DNA from: Myxococcales bacterium
GTDB lineage: Bacteria > Myxococcota_A > Polyangia > Haliangiales > Haliangiaceae
DNA: 44,674 bases
NCBI GenBank assembly: GCA_016794525.1
Contig: JAEUJY010000121.1
Location: 1 to 44,674 of the forward strand
Reading direction: 5' to 3'
Part shown: one piece after another, positions 17,848 to 26,088 of the stretch
Layout of the letters: every line of letters starts with the position of its first letter
Position numbering within the stretch: position 1 is the stretch's first letter
Program-made: the position numbers and the translations under genes
Notes under the pieces: model-generated
Databases searched by the model: none
The model's input: the letters and a program-made list of their open reading frames with translations, nothing else
What the model was told of the DNA's origin: nothing

Positions 17848-18518
17848 GACGGCGGCCGCAGCACCACCGCCGGCGCCCCCGGATCCGGCTCGAGGTCGGG
17901 CAACAGCTCGGCCAGCTCGCGCGCCACCATGCGCGCGCGGTGGCGGACGAAGTCGACCGGGTAGGCGTCGGCGAAGAACACCACCAGCGCCGCGCGGTGC
18001 CAGAACGACAGCGCGAAGACGTCGTCGTCGACCAGCTCGCCGTGGCTGGAGCCGCGCCGCGCCGCCGCGGCCTCGAGCCGCCGCACCAGCAGCGGCAGCC
18101 GCGCGTGCTCGTGGGCGTCGGGCTCGCTCGACGCCGCCACCAGCTTGTCGCGGACGCTGACCAGCGCGGTGCGCGCGCCGTGGAGCTCGGCCAGCGCGCC
18201 GAGGTACGCGCGCACGCGATCGCGGATCCGCACCGGCCCCGCCGACGCGACCGACACCGCGGCCCACGGCGCCTGGCTGGCGCGCACCAGCTCGCGCAGG
18301 TCGCGGACCGCCTCCTCGAGCGCGCGGTCGACCTCGTCGGAGGCGCGGCCGATCGCGCCCAGCTCGACCTCGAGGCGGGCGCCGCCGCCCAGCGGCAGCG
18401 TGCGCACGCCGCCGACGCCCAGCGGCGGCGGGCCGCCACCGGCCGGCACGATCGACACCCGCCGCGCCCCCAGCGTCGCCAGCAGCTCCTCGAGCCGCGC
18501 CCGCACGAGCTCGATCAC
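17844..18518 (-). CDS. Protein of unknown function, middle gene of a three-gene operon
   Basis: 224 residues, cytosolic by composition. It is mostly charged helices: RASDEVDRALEEAVRDLRELVR near residue 75 and VRAYLGALAELHGARTALVSVRDKLVAASSE near 110-140. A C-terminal strand-rich part follows (GELVDDDVFALSFWHRAALVVFFADAYPVDFVRHRARMVARELAELLP). The C-terminal pattern is loosely like Roadblock/LC7 or GAF-type folds, but I cannot support either. There are no catalytic motifs. It overlaps both neighbours by 4 bases (GTG start at 18518), so the three proteins are probably made in similar amounts. Confidence 0.55.
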   Translation of the reverse strand: MIELVRARLEELLATLGARRVSIVPAGGGPPPLGVGGVRTLPLGGGARLEVELGAIGRASDEVDRALEEAVRDLRELVRASQAPWAAVSVASAGPVRIRDRVRAYLGALAELHGARTALVSVRDKLVAASSEPDAHEHARLPLLVRRLEAAAARRGSSHGELVDDDVFALSFWHRAALVVFFADAYPVDFVRHRARMVARELAELLPDLEPDPGAPAVVLRPPS

Positions 18519-19198
18519 GCGGCCTCGCGCGGCAGCCACACGCTGGTCGTCATCGTCGCCGGCTCGGGGAACAGCAGGTAGTTCACGACGCCGGGCGCGC
18601 CGGCGTAGCGGGCCGACCACGCGCTGCCGTCGAAGCCCGGCGGCGGCGCCATCAGCTCGCCCATGTCGAGGTGGCGGCGGCCGTAGGCCGGCAGCGTCGC
18701 GACCACCTTCTGGAAGCGCGCCAGCAAGGTCGGCGAGTACACCCCCGACAGCGAGCGCTCGCGCACCACCGCGCCGTCGGCGTCGACCGCGACGTCGACC
18801 GCGATCTCCTGGACGCCGGCCAGCGGCGCCTGCGCGGCGAGCGCGACGCGCAGGTAGCGCTCGCTGATCGTCGCGGCCGGCGCCCACTCGTCGGGCAGCG
18901 CCAGCTCGCCGTCGCGGATCTGCACGGCGCACGGCGGCCGGCCCACGCACAGCACGTAGACGAAGGCGGCGCCGCCGCCGGTCGGCGGGCGCACGAACGT
19001 GGCGGTGTGCAGCACGTCGGCCAGCTCGTCGGCCAGCGCCGCGGCGTCGGCCAGGAGCGGCGCCGGGTCGGCGGGGCTCGGCGCGCGCCAGCGCCGCTCG
19101 GGGTACAGCTCGGCGAGCGTCGCGTCGATCGCGGCGAACATGTCGCCCTTGCGATCGTCGCAGCCGGACTTGCCCTGGCAGTTGGTGCAGCCGCTCAC
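18515..19198 (-). CDS. Protein with N-terminal Cys cluster, first gene of a three-gene operon
   Basis: 227 residues. The N-terminus reads SGCTNCQGKSGCDDRKGDMF: three cysteines spaced C-x2-C-x5-C, then Asp-Asp-Arg-Lys, a candidate metal or Fe-S site. Next come a helix (AAIDATLAELYPERRW), a central beta-rich domain with VYVLCVGRPPCAVQIRDG, and a C-terminal part with LARFQKVVATLPAYGRRHLDMGELM. I do not recognise the family, and the Cys cluster is the main handle on function. The GTG start at 19198 lies 6 nt after TAAGGT, so the transcript is probably leaderless. The operon diverges from the J-domain/Hsp70 genes. Confidence 0.6.
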   Translation of the reverse strand: MSGCTNCQGKSGCDDRKGDMFAAIDATLAELYPERRWRAPSPADPAPLLADAAALADELADVLHTATFVRPPTGGGAAFVYVLCVGRPPCAVQIRDGELALPDEWAPAATISERYLRVALAAQAPLAGVQEIAVDVAVDADGAVVRERSLSGVYSPTLLARFQKVVATLPAYGRRHLDMGELMAPPPGFDGSAWSARYAGAPGVVNYLLFPEPATMTTSVWLPREAA

Positions 19199-19204
19199 CG
19201 ACGT

Positions 19205-19210
19205 ACCTTA
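19205..19210 (-). promoter_or_regulatory. Putative -10 hexamer, leaderless
   Basis: TAAGGT on the minus strand, exactly 6 nt before the GTG at 19198. No clear -35. Confidence 0.5.
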
Positions 19211-19233
19211 CCCCGGCGCGCCCCGCGCCGCGA

Positions 19234-19262
19234 TTGAAGGCGTTGTACGAACGCGCTACTGT
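19234..19262 (+). promoter_or_regulatory. Leaderless sigma-70-type promoter
   Basis: TTGAAG at 19234-19239, a 17-nt spacer, TACTGT at 19257-19262, then 6 nt to the GTG at 19269. One of the clearest promoters in the window. The expected transcription start is at the start codon. Confidence 0.7.
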
Positions 19263-19268
19263 CGCGAC

Positions 19269-20219
19269 GTGGGCACTGGTTCGCTCGCCGAGAGCGAGAC
19301 CGTTCGGGATCTCGAGGCCACGATGGTGCGGTTCAAGGGGCCGCCGCTGCTGGCGTTTGGGCTGACCGGCGGCTACGACGCCACCGCGCTGCGCGCGTCG
19401 TTCATGGCGTTGTGCAAGCGATACCATCCGGCCAAGTACGCGCGCTTCTCGCCGCCGACCGTGCGGCTGGCCAACGAGGTGTTCCTGGTCATCCGCCGGG
19501 CCCACGACGACCTGGCGCGCGGCCTGACCGCGGCGCCGCCACGCCCCGGCACCCCGAGCAACGGCGTGCCGATCGCCGGCGCCGCGCCGCGTCGGGCCGC
19601 GACCCCGCCGACCGGCGTGCCGATCACCGGCGCCCCGCCGCGCCGCGCCGCGACCCCGCCCACCGGCGTGCCGGTCGTCCGGCCGCCATCCCCGGCCGCG
19701 CGCCCCGCCGGCGTCGCTCCGCCCGCGAGCACCCCGCCGCCCAGCGCCGCATCGCCGCGCCCGGGCGTCGCGCCGGCGCGCCCCAGCCCGACGCCGCCCC
19801 GGCCGACCTCGACGGTGCCAGCCCCCGCGGCCGCGCCGCCGCGCGCCGCCGCCCCGGTCGGCCCCGCGGCGTCGACCGCCACCACCCGCACGTCGGTGGT
19901 CCCGCCGCCCGCCGCGGATCGCGGCCCGTCGCTCAACCCCAAGCTCGGCCCGCCGCCGGCGAGCGACCCGCGCTTCGAGCGCGCCCTCGAGCACCTGCGC
20001 GAGCGCCGCTGGGCCGAGGCACGGCCGCTGCTCAGCGAGCTGTCCGCCAGGTCGCCCACCGACGTGCGCTACCGCGCGTACCTGCATTACCTGCGCGGCT
20101 GGGAGGCGTTCGAGCTGGGCAAGGACGGCGAGGCGCGCGCCGAGTGGCGGCGGGCGCTGGCCTGCGACCCGGGCCTGGGGATGGCGCAGTGGGCGCTGCA
20201 GAAGACCGGCCTGGGTTGA
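19269..20219 (+). CDS. Degenerate J-domain protein with Pro-rich linker and TPR-like end
   Basis: 316 residues. Residues about 28-80 resemble a J domain: FGLTGGYDATALRASFMALCKRYHPAKYARF, then VFLVIRRAHDDL. The invariant His-Pro-Asp that stimulates Hsp70 ATPase is His-Pro-Ala here (residues 53-55). Residues 90-225 are Pro/Ala/Thr-rich with a repeated TPPTGVPI-type unit. The end (FERALEHLRERRWAEARPLLSEL, YLRGWEAFELGKDGEARAEWRRALACDPG) is a pair of TPR-like repeats. It lies directly upstream of the Hsp70 gene, so it is likely a client or targeting partner rather than a normal co-chaperone. The GTG start is set by the promoter. Confidence 0.75.
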   Translation: MGTGSLAESETVRDLEATMVRFKGPPLLAFGLTGGYDATALRASFMALCKRYHPAKYARFSPPTVRLANEVFLVIRRAHDDLARGLTAAPPRPGTPSNGVPIAGAAPRRAATPPTGVPITGAPPRRAATPPTGVPVVRPPSPAARPAGVAPPASTPPPSAASPRPGVAPARPSPTPPRPTSTVPAPAAAPPRAAAPVGPAASTATTRTSVVPPPAADRGPSLNPKLGPPPASDPRFERALEHLRERRWAEARPLLSELSARSPTDVRYRAYLHYLRGWEAFELGKDGEARAEWRRALACDPGLGMAQWALQKTGLG

Positions 20220-20227
20220 GCGGCGAG

Positions 20228-20256
20228 CCGGCGACGGCGATTGGCGCCGTCGCCGG
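20228..20256 (+). other. Perfect 12-bp hairpin between the J-like and Hsp70 genes
   Basis: CCGGCGACGGCG, loop ATTGG, CGCCGTCGCCGG, starting 8 nt after the stop at 20219 and ending 23 nt before the Hsp70 ATG. No T-run. It may attenuate read-through or protect the 3' end of the upstream message. Confidence 0.55.
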
Positions 20257-20279
20257 GTTCGTGATGAGATGAGGGCTGC

Positions 20280-21827
20280 ATGGGCCGCATGATCGGGATC
20301 GACCTGGGCACGACCAACTCGTGCGTGGCGGTGCTCGAGGGCGGCGAGCCCCAGGTCATCCACAACCAGGAGGGCGGCCGGACGACGCCGTCGATGGTGT
20401 CGTGGAACGCCGACGGCGACGTCGTCGTCGGCGCCGCGTCGAAGCGGCAGATGGTCACCAACCCGTCGCGGACGGTGTTCGGCGTCAAGCGCCTGATCGG
20501 GCGCAAGGTCGCCGACCCCGAGATCCAGCGGCTGACCCGGACGCTGCCGTACACGATCACCGCGGCCAAGAACGGCGACGCGTGGGTGTCGATCGACGGC
20601 CGGGCCCACTCGGCGCAGGAGATCTCGGCCCACGTCGTCGCCAAGATGCGGCGCGTCGCCGAGGACTACCTCGGCGAGCAGGTCACCGAGGCGGTGATCA
20701 CCGTGCCGGCGTACTTCGACGACGTCCAGCGCCAGGCCACCAAGGACGCCGGCGCGATCGCCGGCCTGCAGGTGCGGGCGATCCTCAACGAGCCGACCGC
20801 GGCGGCGCTGGCCTACGGCGTCCAGCACCAGCACGATCAGCGGGTCGCGGTGTTCGACCTCGGCGGCGGCACGTTCGACATCTCGATCCTGACGATCGAG
20901 AACGGCGTCTTCGAGGTGCTCGCGACCTCGGGCGACACCGCGCTCGGCGGCGACGACTTCGATCGCGCGATCATCGAGCTGCTGGCCGACGGCTTCCAGA
21001 CCGAGAGCGGCGTCGACCCGCGCGGCGACGCGGTCTCGCTGCAGCGGCTCAAGGAGGCCGCCGAGCAGGCCAAGATCGAGCTGTCGTCGACGATGACCAC
21101 CGACGTCAACCTGCCGTTCCTGGCGATCGGCAAGGCCGGCCCGGTGCACCTGACGCGGTCGCTGTCGCGCGGCGAGGTCGAGCGGGCGTGCCGCGACCTG
21201 CTGGCCCGGCTGGCCGCGCCGTGCGCCAAGGCGCTGGAGCTGGCGCGCTGCACCGCCGCCGACATCGATCAGGTGCTGCTGGTGGGCGGCATGTCGCGCA
21301 TGCCGGCGGTGCAGGAGGCGGTCCTCGAGATCTTCGGCAAGCCGGCGCACAAGGGCGTCAACCCCGACGAGAGCGTCGCGGTCGGCGCGGCGATCCACTC
21401 GGCGGTCATCGGCGGCGAGCTGCAGGAGGTCGTGCTGCTCGACGTCACGCCGCACGATCTCGGCGTGAAGGTGGCCGGCGACAAGATGTCGGTGATCATC
21501 CCGGCCAACACCAGCATCCCGACCCGCGAGACCAAGGTGTTCGCGACCACCGAGGACAACCAGAGCTTCGTCGCGGTCGAGGTCTACCAGGGCCCCCACG
21601 CCCAGGCGTCGCGCAACCGCCGGCTGGGGCGGTTCGTGCTCGGCGATCTGCGGGTGGCGCCGCGCGGCGCGACCCGGGTCGAGGTCAGCTTCACGATGGA
21701 CGCCGACGGCATCCTCCACGTCGAGGCGGTCGAGGTCGCGACCGGCAAGGTCACGTCGGTGACGATCGAGGCGGCCAGCGGCCTGTCGAACGAAGAGATC
21801 AAGCGGCTGGCCGCGGGCATGCGGTAG
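20280..21827 (+). CDS. Hsp70/DnaK-family protein without lid
   Basis: 515 residues. The ATPase domain is intact: [51 protein letters not shown], and [17 protein letters not shown]. The beta substrate-binding part follows ([13 protein letters not shown], then [33 protein letters not shown]). The protein stops at [16 protein letters not shown], where DnaK (about 640 residues) begins its alpha-helical lid, so the lid and C-terminal tail are missing. Such a protein would bind clients loosely and release them fast. GAGG lies about 6 nt before the ATG. Its probable partner is the J-like protein just upstream. It is probably an accessory, not the housekeeping, Hsp70. Confidence 0.9.
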   Translation: MGRMIGIDLGTTNSCVAVLEGGEPQVIHNQEGGRTTPSMVSWNADGDVVVGAASKRQMVTNPSRTVFGVKRLIGRKVADPEIQRLTRTLPYTITAAKNGDAWVSIDGRAHSAQEISAHVVAKMRRVAEDYLGEQVTEAVITVPAYFDDVQRQATKDAGAIAGLQVRAILNEPTAAALAYGVQHQHDQRVAVFDLGGGTFDISILTIENGVFEVLATSGDTALGGDDFDRAIIELLADGFQTESGVDPRGDAVSLQRLKEAAEQAKIELSSTMTTDVNLPFLAIGKAGPVHLTRSLSRGEVERACRDLLARLAAPCAKALELARCTAADIDQVLLVGGMSRMPAVQEAVLEIFGKPAHKGVNPDESVAVGAAIHSAVIGGELQEVVLLDVTPHDLGVKVAGDKMSVIIPANTSIPTRETKVFATTEDNQSFVAVEVYQGPHAQASRNRRLGRFVLGDLRVAPRGATRVEVSFTMDADGILHVEAVEVATGKVTSVTIEAASGLSNEEIKRLAAGMR

Positions 21828-21872
21828 CCGACGGTCCGCGGGCGGTCCGCGGGCGGTCCGCCGTCGGTTTTT
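21828..21872 (+). terminator. Rho-independent terminator after the Hsp70 gene
   Basis: CCGACGG at 21828-21834 pairs with CCGTCGG at 21861-21867, followed by TTTTT at 21868-21872. The loop contains a tandem ten-to-eleven-base repeat of GGTCCGCGGGC type. It starts directly after the stop codon. Confidence 0.8.
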
Positions 21873-21919
21873 CGCGCGCCGGGTTCGCGCCGCCGCCGCG
21901 GCTCTGGCACCGTCGAGGC

Positions 21920-23146
21920 ATGTTCCTGCTCGACGAGTCCAGCCGCATGGTCGAGAAGATGGTCCGCGGGTGGTGCGAGGCCAAGCTCGCGCCGCGGCTC
22001 CCGGCGCTCGAGGCCGGCACCGAGATGCCGTGGGCGCTGATGCGCGAGCTCGCGACGACGTTCGGCGTCGGCGCGCTGGCCGAGGCCGCCGCCAAGAAGC
22101 GGATCGCCAAGCTGCGGGCCGGCGAGGGCGGCGATCGCGAGGGCGGGACGTTCGGCGGCGACCCGATGATGATGGCGGTGTTCGTCAAGGAGCTGTCGCG
22201 GGTGTCGCCGGGCTTCGCGATGGGGTGGGGCGTGTCGGTCGGGCTGGCCGGCGGCGCGATCGTCGGCAAGGGCACGCCCGAGCAGATCGAGCGCTGGGGC
22301 GTGCCGCTGGTGACCACCAAGCAGATCGGCTCGTGGTGCCTGACCGAGCCGGGCGCCGGCTCCGACGCGTTCGGCTCGATGACCACCACCGCGACCCCGA
22401 CCGACGGCGGCGGCTACCGCCTGCGCGGCACCAAGACCTTCATCACCAACGGCCCGGGCGCCGACGTCTTCGTCGTCTACGCGCGGATCGATCGCGGCGA
22501 GCCGCGCGAGGAGCAGGGCCTGGCGACGTTCATCCTCGATCGCGGCATGCCCGGGCTGACCACCGGGACGCCGTTCAAGAAGATGGGCATGCGCGACTCG
22601 CCGACCTGCGAGGTGTTCCTGGACGACGTCGAGGTCGGGGCCGAGCGGCTGCTGGGCGGCGCCGAGCGCGGCCGGGCCGGGCGGGCCGACACCAAGGACA
22701 GCCTGGGCACCGAGCGCTCGGGCATCCCGGCGATGGCGTGGGGCATCCTCGAGCGCTGCTACGACCAGTCGGTCGCGTACGTGCGCGAGCGCCGGCAGTT
22801 CGGCAAGCCGATCGGCGCGTTCCAGGCGGTGCAGCTCAAGATCGCCGACCTGTACCTCAAGCTCAAGACCGTCGAGAACTGCGTCTACCGCCTGGCGTGG
22901 ATGCAGAAGGCCAAGGTCAGCGACCCGGCGTACGTCAACGCCACCAAGGCGCTGTGCAGCCAGCTCGCGGTCGACGGCGCGCTCACCGCGATCCAGCTCC
23001 ACGGCGGCTACGGCTACATGGAGGAGTACCACCTCGAGAAGCTGGCCCGCGACTCGAAGCTGCTCGAGCTCGGCGCCGGCACCACCGACATCAACCTGAT
23101 GTCGGCGGCGCGGTCGCTGATCGGCGCGATCGAGTCCGGCGGCTGA
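21920..23146 (+). CDS. Acyl-CoA dehydrogenase
   Basis: 408 residues. A FAD-dependent acyl-CoA dehydrogenase with the usual three parts: an N-terminal helical domain; the beta domain with WCLTEPGAGSDAFGSMTT and GTKTFITNGPGADVFVVYA; and the C-terminal helical domain with RRQFGKPIGAFQAVQLKIAD and HGGYGYMEEYHLEKLARDSK. The position of the catalytic base is in LLELGAGTTDINL, where the Glu is kept though the common YEGT is altered. The substrate cannot be read from sequence. The ATG at 21920 is 6 nt after CACCGT, so it may be leaderless. It has its own unit after the Hsp70 terminator. Confidence 0.92.
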   Translation: MFLLDESSRMVEKMVRGWCEAKLAPRLPALEAGTEMPWALMRELATTFGVGALAEAAAKKRIAKLRAGEGGDREGGTFGGDPMMMAVFVKELSRVSPGFAMGWGVSVGLAGGAIVGKGTPEQIERWGVPLVTTKQIGSWCLTEPGAGSDAFGSMTTTATPTDGGGYRLRGTKTFITNGPGADVFVVYARIDRGEPREEQGLATFILDRGMPGLTTGTPFKKMGMRDSPTCEVFLDDVEVGAERLLGGAERGRAGRADTKDSLGTERSGIPAMAWGILERCYDQSVAYVRERRQFGKPIGAFQAVQLKIADLYLKLKTVENCVYRLAWMQKAKVSDPAYVNATKALCSQLAVDGALTAIQLHGGYGYMEEYHLEKLARDSKLLELGAGTTDINLMSAARSLIGAIESGG

Positions 23147-23233
23147 GCCGGCGCGGGCCGCGCGAGATCCGCGCCGCGCGGTGAAACACTTTTCGGCGGG
23201 GGCGCTCTAGGGGAGGGAACCAAGGAGCCCCCC

Positions 23234-23773
23234 ATGACCGCCCGCCTCATCTCCTCCGGCGTCGCCGCCCTCGCGGCGCTCGCCGCCGCCTGCACCGATC
23301 TGCGCCCGTCCGACGAGCACCCGCTGCTCGCCGCGCCCGGCGTCGCCGACCACGAGGCCGCGCTCGCCGGCCACGATCCCGCCACCTGCGACGCCGCCGG
23401 CGCCGACGGCGTCGCCACCGCGGTCGCCGCGCTGTGCCCGGCCAACCAGTGCACCAGCAAGGTGATGGTGATCGGCTGCGACGACCGCCAGCTGATCCCG
23501 CCCGGCACCGACGCGACGACCACCTCGCCGTGGCGCCACGTCGGGCGGCTGAGCAACGGCTGCACCGGCACGCTGATCGGCCCCAAGCACGTGCTCACCG
23601 CGGCCCACTGCGTGATGGGCTATGGCGCCGCGCCGATCGGCTTCAGCCTGGCCCAGACCGACATGGCGATCTGCCCGCTGGGCACGCGCTACGGTACGCG
23701 TCGATCAGCGCGCGCGGGCCGGGGGCCGCCTGGGCGTGGCGGCGGAGGTCGGCGCCGGTCACCAGCTCCATGA
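23234..23773 (+). pseudogene. Trypsin-like serine protease, 5' fragment
   Basis: AAGGAG lies 7 nt before the ATG. A signal peptide with lipobox-like LAAAC is followed by a pro-region (two cysteine pairs likely) and the start of an S1 protease: HVGRLSNGCTGTLIGPKHVLTAAHCVMGYG, including the catalytic His near residue 125. After LGTRYG (base 23694) the sequence changes abruptly to the antisense of a kinase gene. The catalytic Asp and Ser and about half the domain are therefore missing. The frame ends at 23773. This is either a real deletion/inversion scar or an assembly join. Confidence 0.75.
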
Positions 23774-24137
23774 CCAGGAACACCTGATCGCCGCGCTCGA
23801 CCACATCGAAGATGGGCACGACGTTGGGGTGAGACAGCTGGGCGAGGGCGCGGCCTTCGCGGCGAACGCGCTCGCGCAACGACGCCGCGCCGGTGGCCGC
23901 CAGCTTCACGGCCACGGTCCGGCCCAGCTCGGGATCGCGCGCGGACCAGACCACGCCCATGCCGCCGCGGCCGGCCGGCGCGACCAGCTCGTAGCGACCC
24001 ACGGTCACCGGCTCGGCGCGGCCGAACAGCGCGGCCCGGGCCTGGGCCCGCGCGACCTCCTGGGCCAGCGGATCGATCGCGCGTTCGCCCGCGGCGACCA
24101 GCGCGGCGGTGGCGGCGTCGGCATCGGCGGCCGTCAT
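23643..24137 (-). pseudogene. Hanks-type Ser/Thr protein kinase, 5' fragment
   Basis: From ATG 24137 the protein has a 45-residue Ala-rich lead and then a kinase N-lobe: VGRYELVAPAGRGGMGVVWSARDPELGRTVAVKL (P-loop and VAVK lysine), an Arg-rich helix C, LSHPNVVPIFDVVERGDQVFLVMELVTGADL and GPRALIDAYR. Homology stops there, near base 23691. The catalytic HRD and DFG motifs that should follow are absent and the frame drifts to a stop at 23643. The break coincides with that of the convergent protease fragment. An intact copy would be a membrane or soluble PknB-like kinase as is common in myxobacteria. Confidence 0.75.
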
Positions 24138-24519
24138 GGACGCTGGAGCCTCGCGCGATTGGCGACCGGGTGTGGGGCCGTGCGCCGCGGAAATGCGCGC
24201 TGGGAGGGCCATTTCCAGCCGCCAGGGAGAGCGCGACCCCTGGATGGCGCCAGGGATCAGAAATCACGGCGGATTTTGCGCAGGAGCCGACCCGACGGGC
24301 CTCCCAGATTCAGATCAATCACGTCGCAGAATCGATCTTATGTCAACACAGGACTGACCACGGTATGGACACTTGGCCGGTTGCTCGCGCTGCCGGCAAG
24401 CTGAATCGCCACCCGCATGGCCCGCCGCGGCAATCCGCCAACTGCCCGGGTGCGCTCGGTTCGGGCGATCGCGCCAGGCCAGCCAAGGTTCGGCATCGCG
24501 GTTGCTGTAGCGACCCGCC
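24138..24519. other. Gene-free stretch
   Basis: 382 bases between the truncated kinase and the SRPBCC gene. Locally less GC-rich around 24260-24370. I see no convincing gene or RNA here, only presumed promoter sequence for the two divergent genes (TAGCGA at 24508-24513, 6 nt before the ATG at 24520). Confidence 0.4.
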
Positions 24520-25002
24520 ATGAACGCAACCGCCGAGCTCCTCCGCGCCGCCACGCTGGATCTGCCTCCGGTCTCGACCGAGGTCGCGACGACCTTGCCG
24601 GTCCGCGCCGAGGTCGCGTTCGAGGTGTTCGCCGATGCCGGCGAGACGCCGCGCTGGTTGTCGGTCGTCCAGTCGGCCCGCGTGCTGTCGCGGACCGCCG
24701 ACGGCCGCCCGCTCCAGGTCTCGTTCCGCGCCAACTTCGAGCGCGCCACGCTCGGCTACATGGTCACGTACGACTACCGGCCGGCCGACCTCACGGTCCG
24801 CTGGTCGACCGATGACGGCAGCGCCATCCGGGTCGATGGCGAGGCGCGCTTCGCCCCGCTGTCTCCCCGCGCCTGCCTGATGACCTACCGGCTGGCCCTG
24901 GAGCTGCCGGTCAGCCGCGCCCAGATCGAGCGCCACTACGATGGCCACGCGGCCTCGGCCGTGGTCGGCGACTTCCGCGAGCACCTGCGCCGCTACATCT
25001 GA
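24520..25002 (+). CDS. SRPBCC (START-like) superfamily protein
   Basis: 160 residues. The layout fits the polyketide cyclase/START-like fold that binds small hydrophobic ligands: VATTLPVRAEVAFEVFADAGETPRWLSVVQSARVLSR at residues 23-60, central antiparallel strands (LGYMVTYDYRPADLTVRWST, IRVDGEARFAPLSP, CLMTYRLALELP), and a C-terminal helix DFREHLRRYI. No catalytic residues can be named. It is cytosolic. It stands alone before the EAL gene, with a 54-nt gap. Confidence 0.7.
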   Translation: MNATAELLRAATLDLPPVSTEVATTLPVRAEVAFEVFADAGETPRWLSVVQSARVLSRTADGRPLQVSFRANFERATLGYMVTYDYRPADLTVRWSTDDGSAIRVDGEARFAPLSPRACLMTYRLALELPVSRAQIERHYDGHAASAVVGDFREHLRRYI

Positions 25003-25044
25003 CGCTCGCTGCATCCGCATGAGGCGCGGCGGCGCCCGGCTTGG

Positions 25045-25050
25045 TATCGT
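25045..25050 (+). promoter_or_regulatory. Putative -10 hexamer of the EAL gene, leaderless
   Basis: TATCGT, exactly 6 nt before the GTG at 25057; no clear -35. Confidence 0.5.
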
Positions 25051-25056
25051 GGTGCC

Positions 25057-25812
25057 GTGGGTCAAGCCTCCGCCGCCGATGAACCGACGCTCGGCCTGGT
25101 CGAGCTCGAGGCCGCCTTCGACCGCGCGCTGGGCACGATGTGGATGGCGTTCCAGCCGATCGTCGTCGCCTCCAACCACCAGCGCTTCGGTTACGAGGCG
25201 CTGATGCGGTCGCGCGACCCGCAGCTGCCCCACGTCGGCGCCCTGCTCGACGCCGCCGAGCGCCTCGAGCGCACCGCGCTGCTGGGCCGCGCGGTCCGGG
25301 CCCAGGTCGCGTCCACGTTCACCGCGGCGCCGGTCGAGCGCGGCCTGGTGTTCGTCAACCTGCACCTGCGCGACCTGTTCGATCCGACGCTGTCGTCGCC
25401 GTTCGCGCCGCTCACCCGGCTGGCGCGGCGGGTCGTGCTCGAGATCACCGAGCGCACCTCGCTCGACGGCGTCGACCGCCTCGGCGATCGCGTCGCCGAG
25501 CTGCGCGAGATCGGCTACGGCATCGCGGTCGACGATCTCGGCGGCGGCTTCAACCGCATGAACCACCTCACGCCGCTCGACACCGACTTCGTGAAGCTCG
25601 ACATGTCGCTGGTGCGCGACGTCGACTCGCACCCGGTCAAGCAGCGGCTGGTGTCGTCGGTGATCGGCGTGTGCAAGGACTCCGGCGTGCGGGTCATCGG
25701 CGAAGGCGTCGAGACCGCGGCCGAGGCGCGGACGCTGGCCGAGCTCGGCTGCGACTACTTGCAGGGCTACCTGATCGCCAAGCCGGCCGCACCCTTCGTC
25801 GACCCGCTCTAG
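25057..25812 (+). CDS. Stand-alone EAL-domain cyclic-di-GMP phosphodiesterase
   Basis: 251 residues, almost all EAL domain. Motifs in order: FQPIVVASNHQRFGYEALMRSR (EAL), LVFVNLHLRDLF, VLEITERTSLDG (metal-binding Glu), GIAVDDLGGGFNRM (the Asp-Asp pair), DFVKLDMSLV (lysine), VRVIGEGVET (loop 6 Glu) and LQGYLIAKP. All residues needed for hydrolysis of c-di-GMP to pGpG look present, so it should be active. There is no sensor domain, so control must come from elsewhere. The stop codon lies inside the left end of the 184-bp fold-back element, so the last two codons may derive from that insertion. Confidence 0.92.
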   Translation: MGQASAADEPTLGLVELEAAFDRALGTMWMAFQPIVVASNHQRFGYEALMRSRDPQLPHVGALLDAAERLERTALLGRAVRAQVASTFTAAPVERGLVFVNLHLRDLFDPTLSSPFAPLTRLARRVVLEITERTSLDGVDRLGDRVAELREIGYGIAVDDLGGGFNRMNHLTPLDTDFVKLDMSLVRDVDSHPVKQRLVSSVIGVCKDSGVRVIGEGVETAAEARTLAELGCDYLQGYLIAKPAAPFVDPL

Positions 25813-25991
25813 AACACCGGACGGTTTGAATGCCGTCGCGAGACGCGGACTTGCGAGGTGGATCCGGGCGCGCGCCCGAAGCGCAGCGACGAGCGTAGGG
25901 ACCTACGTGAGGAGTGAGCATCGGACGTACGCCCGGAGGCGCCCGCAAGGTCGCGTCGCAGCAGGCACATCAAACCGTTCGGTGTTCTAGA
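25808..25991. mobile_element. 184-bp fold-back (MITE-like) element
   Basis: Terminal inverted repeats of 22 bp, 25808-25829 and 25970-25991, match with one mismatch (TCTAGAACACCG at the left end, CGGTGTTCTAGA at the right). The inner halves also mirror each other imperfectly, around the central hairpin CGTAGG-GA-CCTACG at 25894-25907. The whole element is therefore one long imperfect palindrome with no coding capacity. It sits between the EAL gene, whose TAG stop it supplies, and the membrane protein gene. Confidence 0.75.
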
Positions 25992-26076
25992 TATCCGGCC
26001 GTCGCGGCCCCCGGCCGGACGCCGCGGTGTACAGTCGCGCCACTGGCGGGGCGTACCGTCGCGCCGTCGCAACTCG

Positions 26077-26082
26077 AAGGAG
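26077..26082 (+). promoter_or_regulatory. Shine-Dalgarno site of the membrane protein gene
   Basis: AAGGAG, 6 nt before the ATG at 26089. One of few strong ribosome binding sites in the window, in contrast to the leaderless genes. -10-like TACAGT and TACCGT lie upstream. Confidence 0.65.
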
Positions 26083-26088
26083 CGTCCC

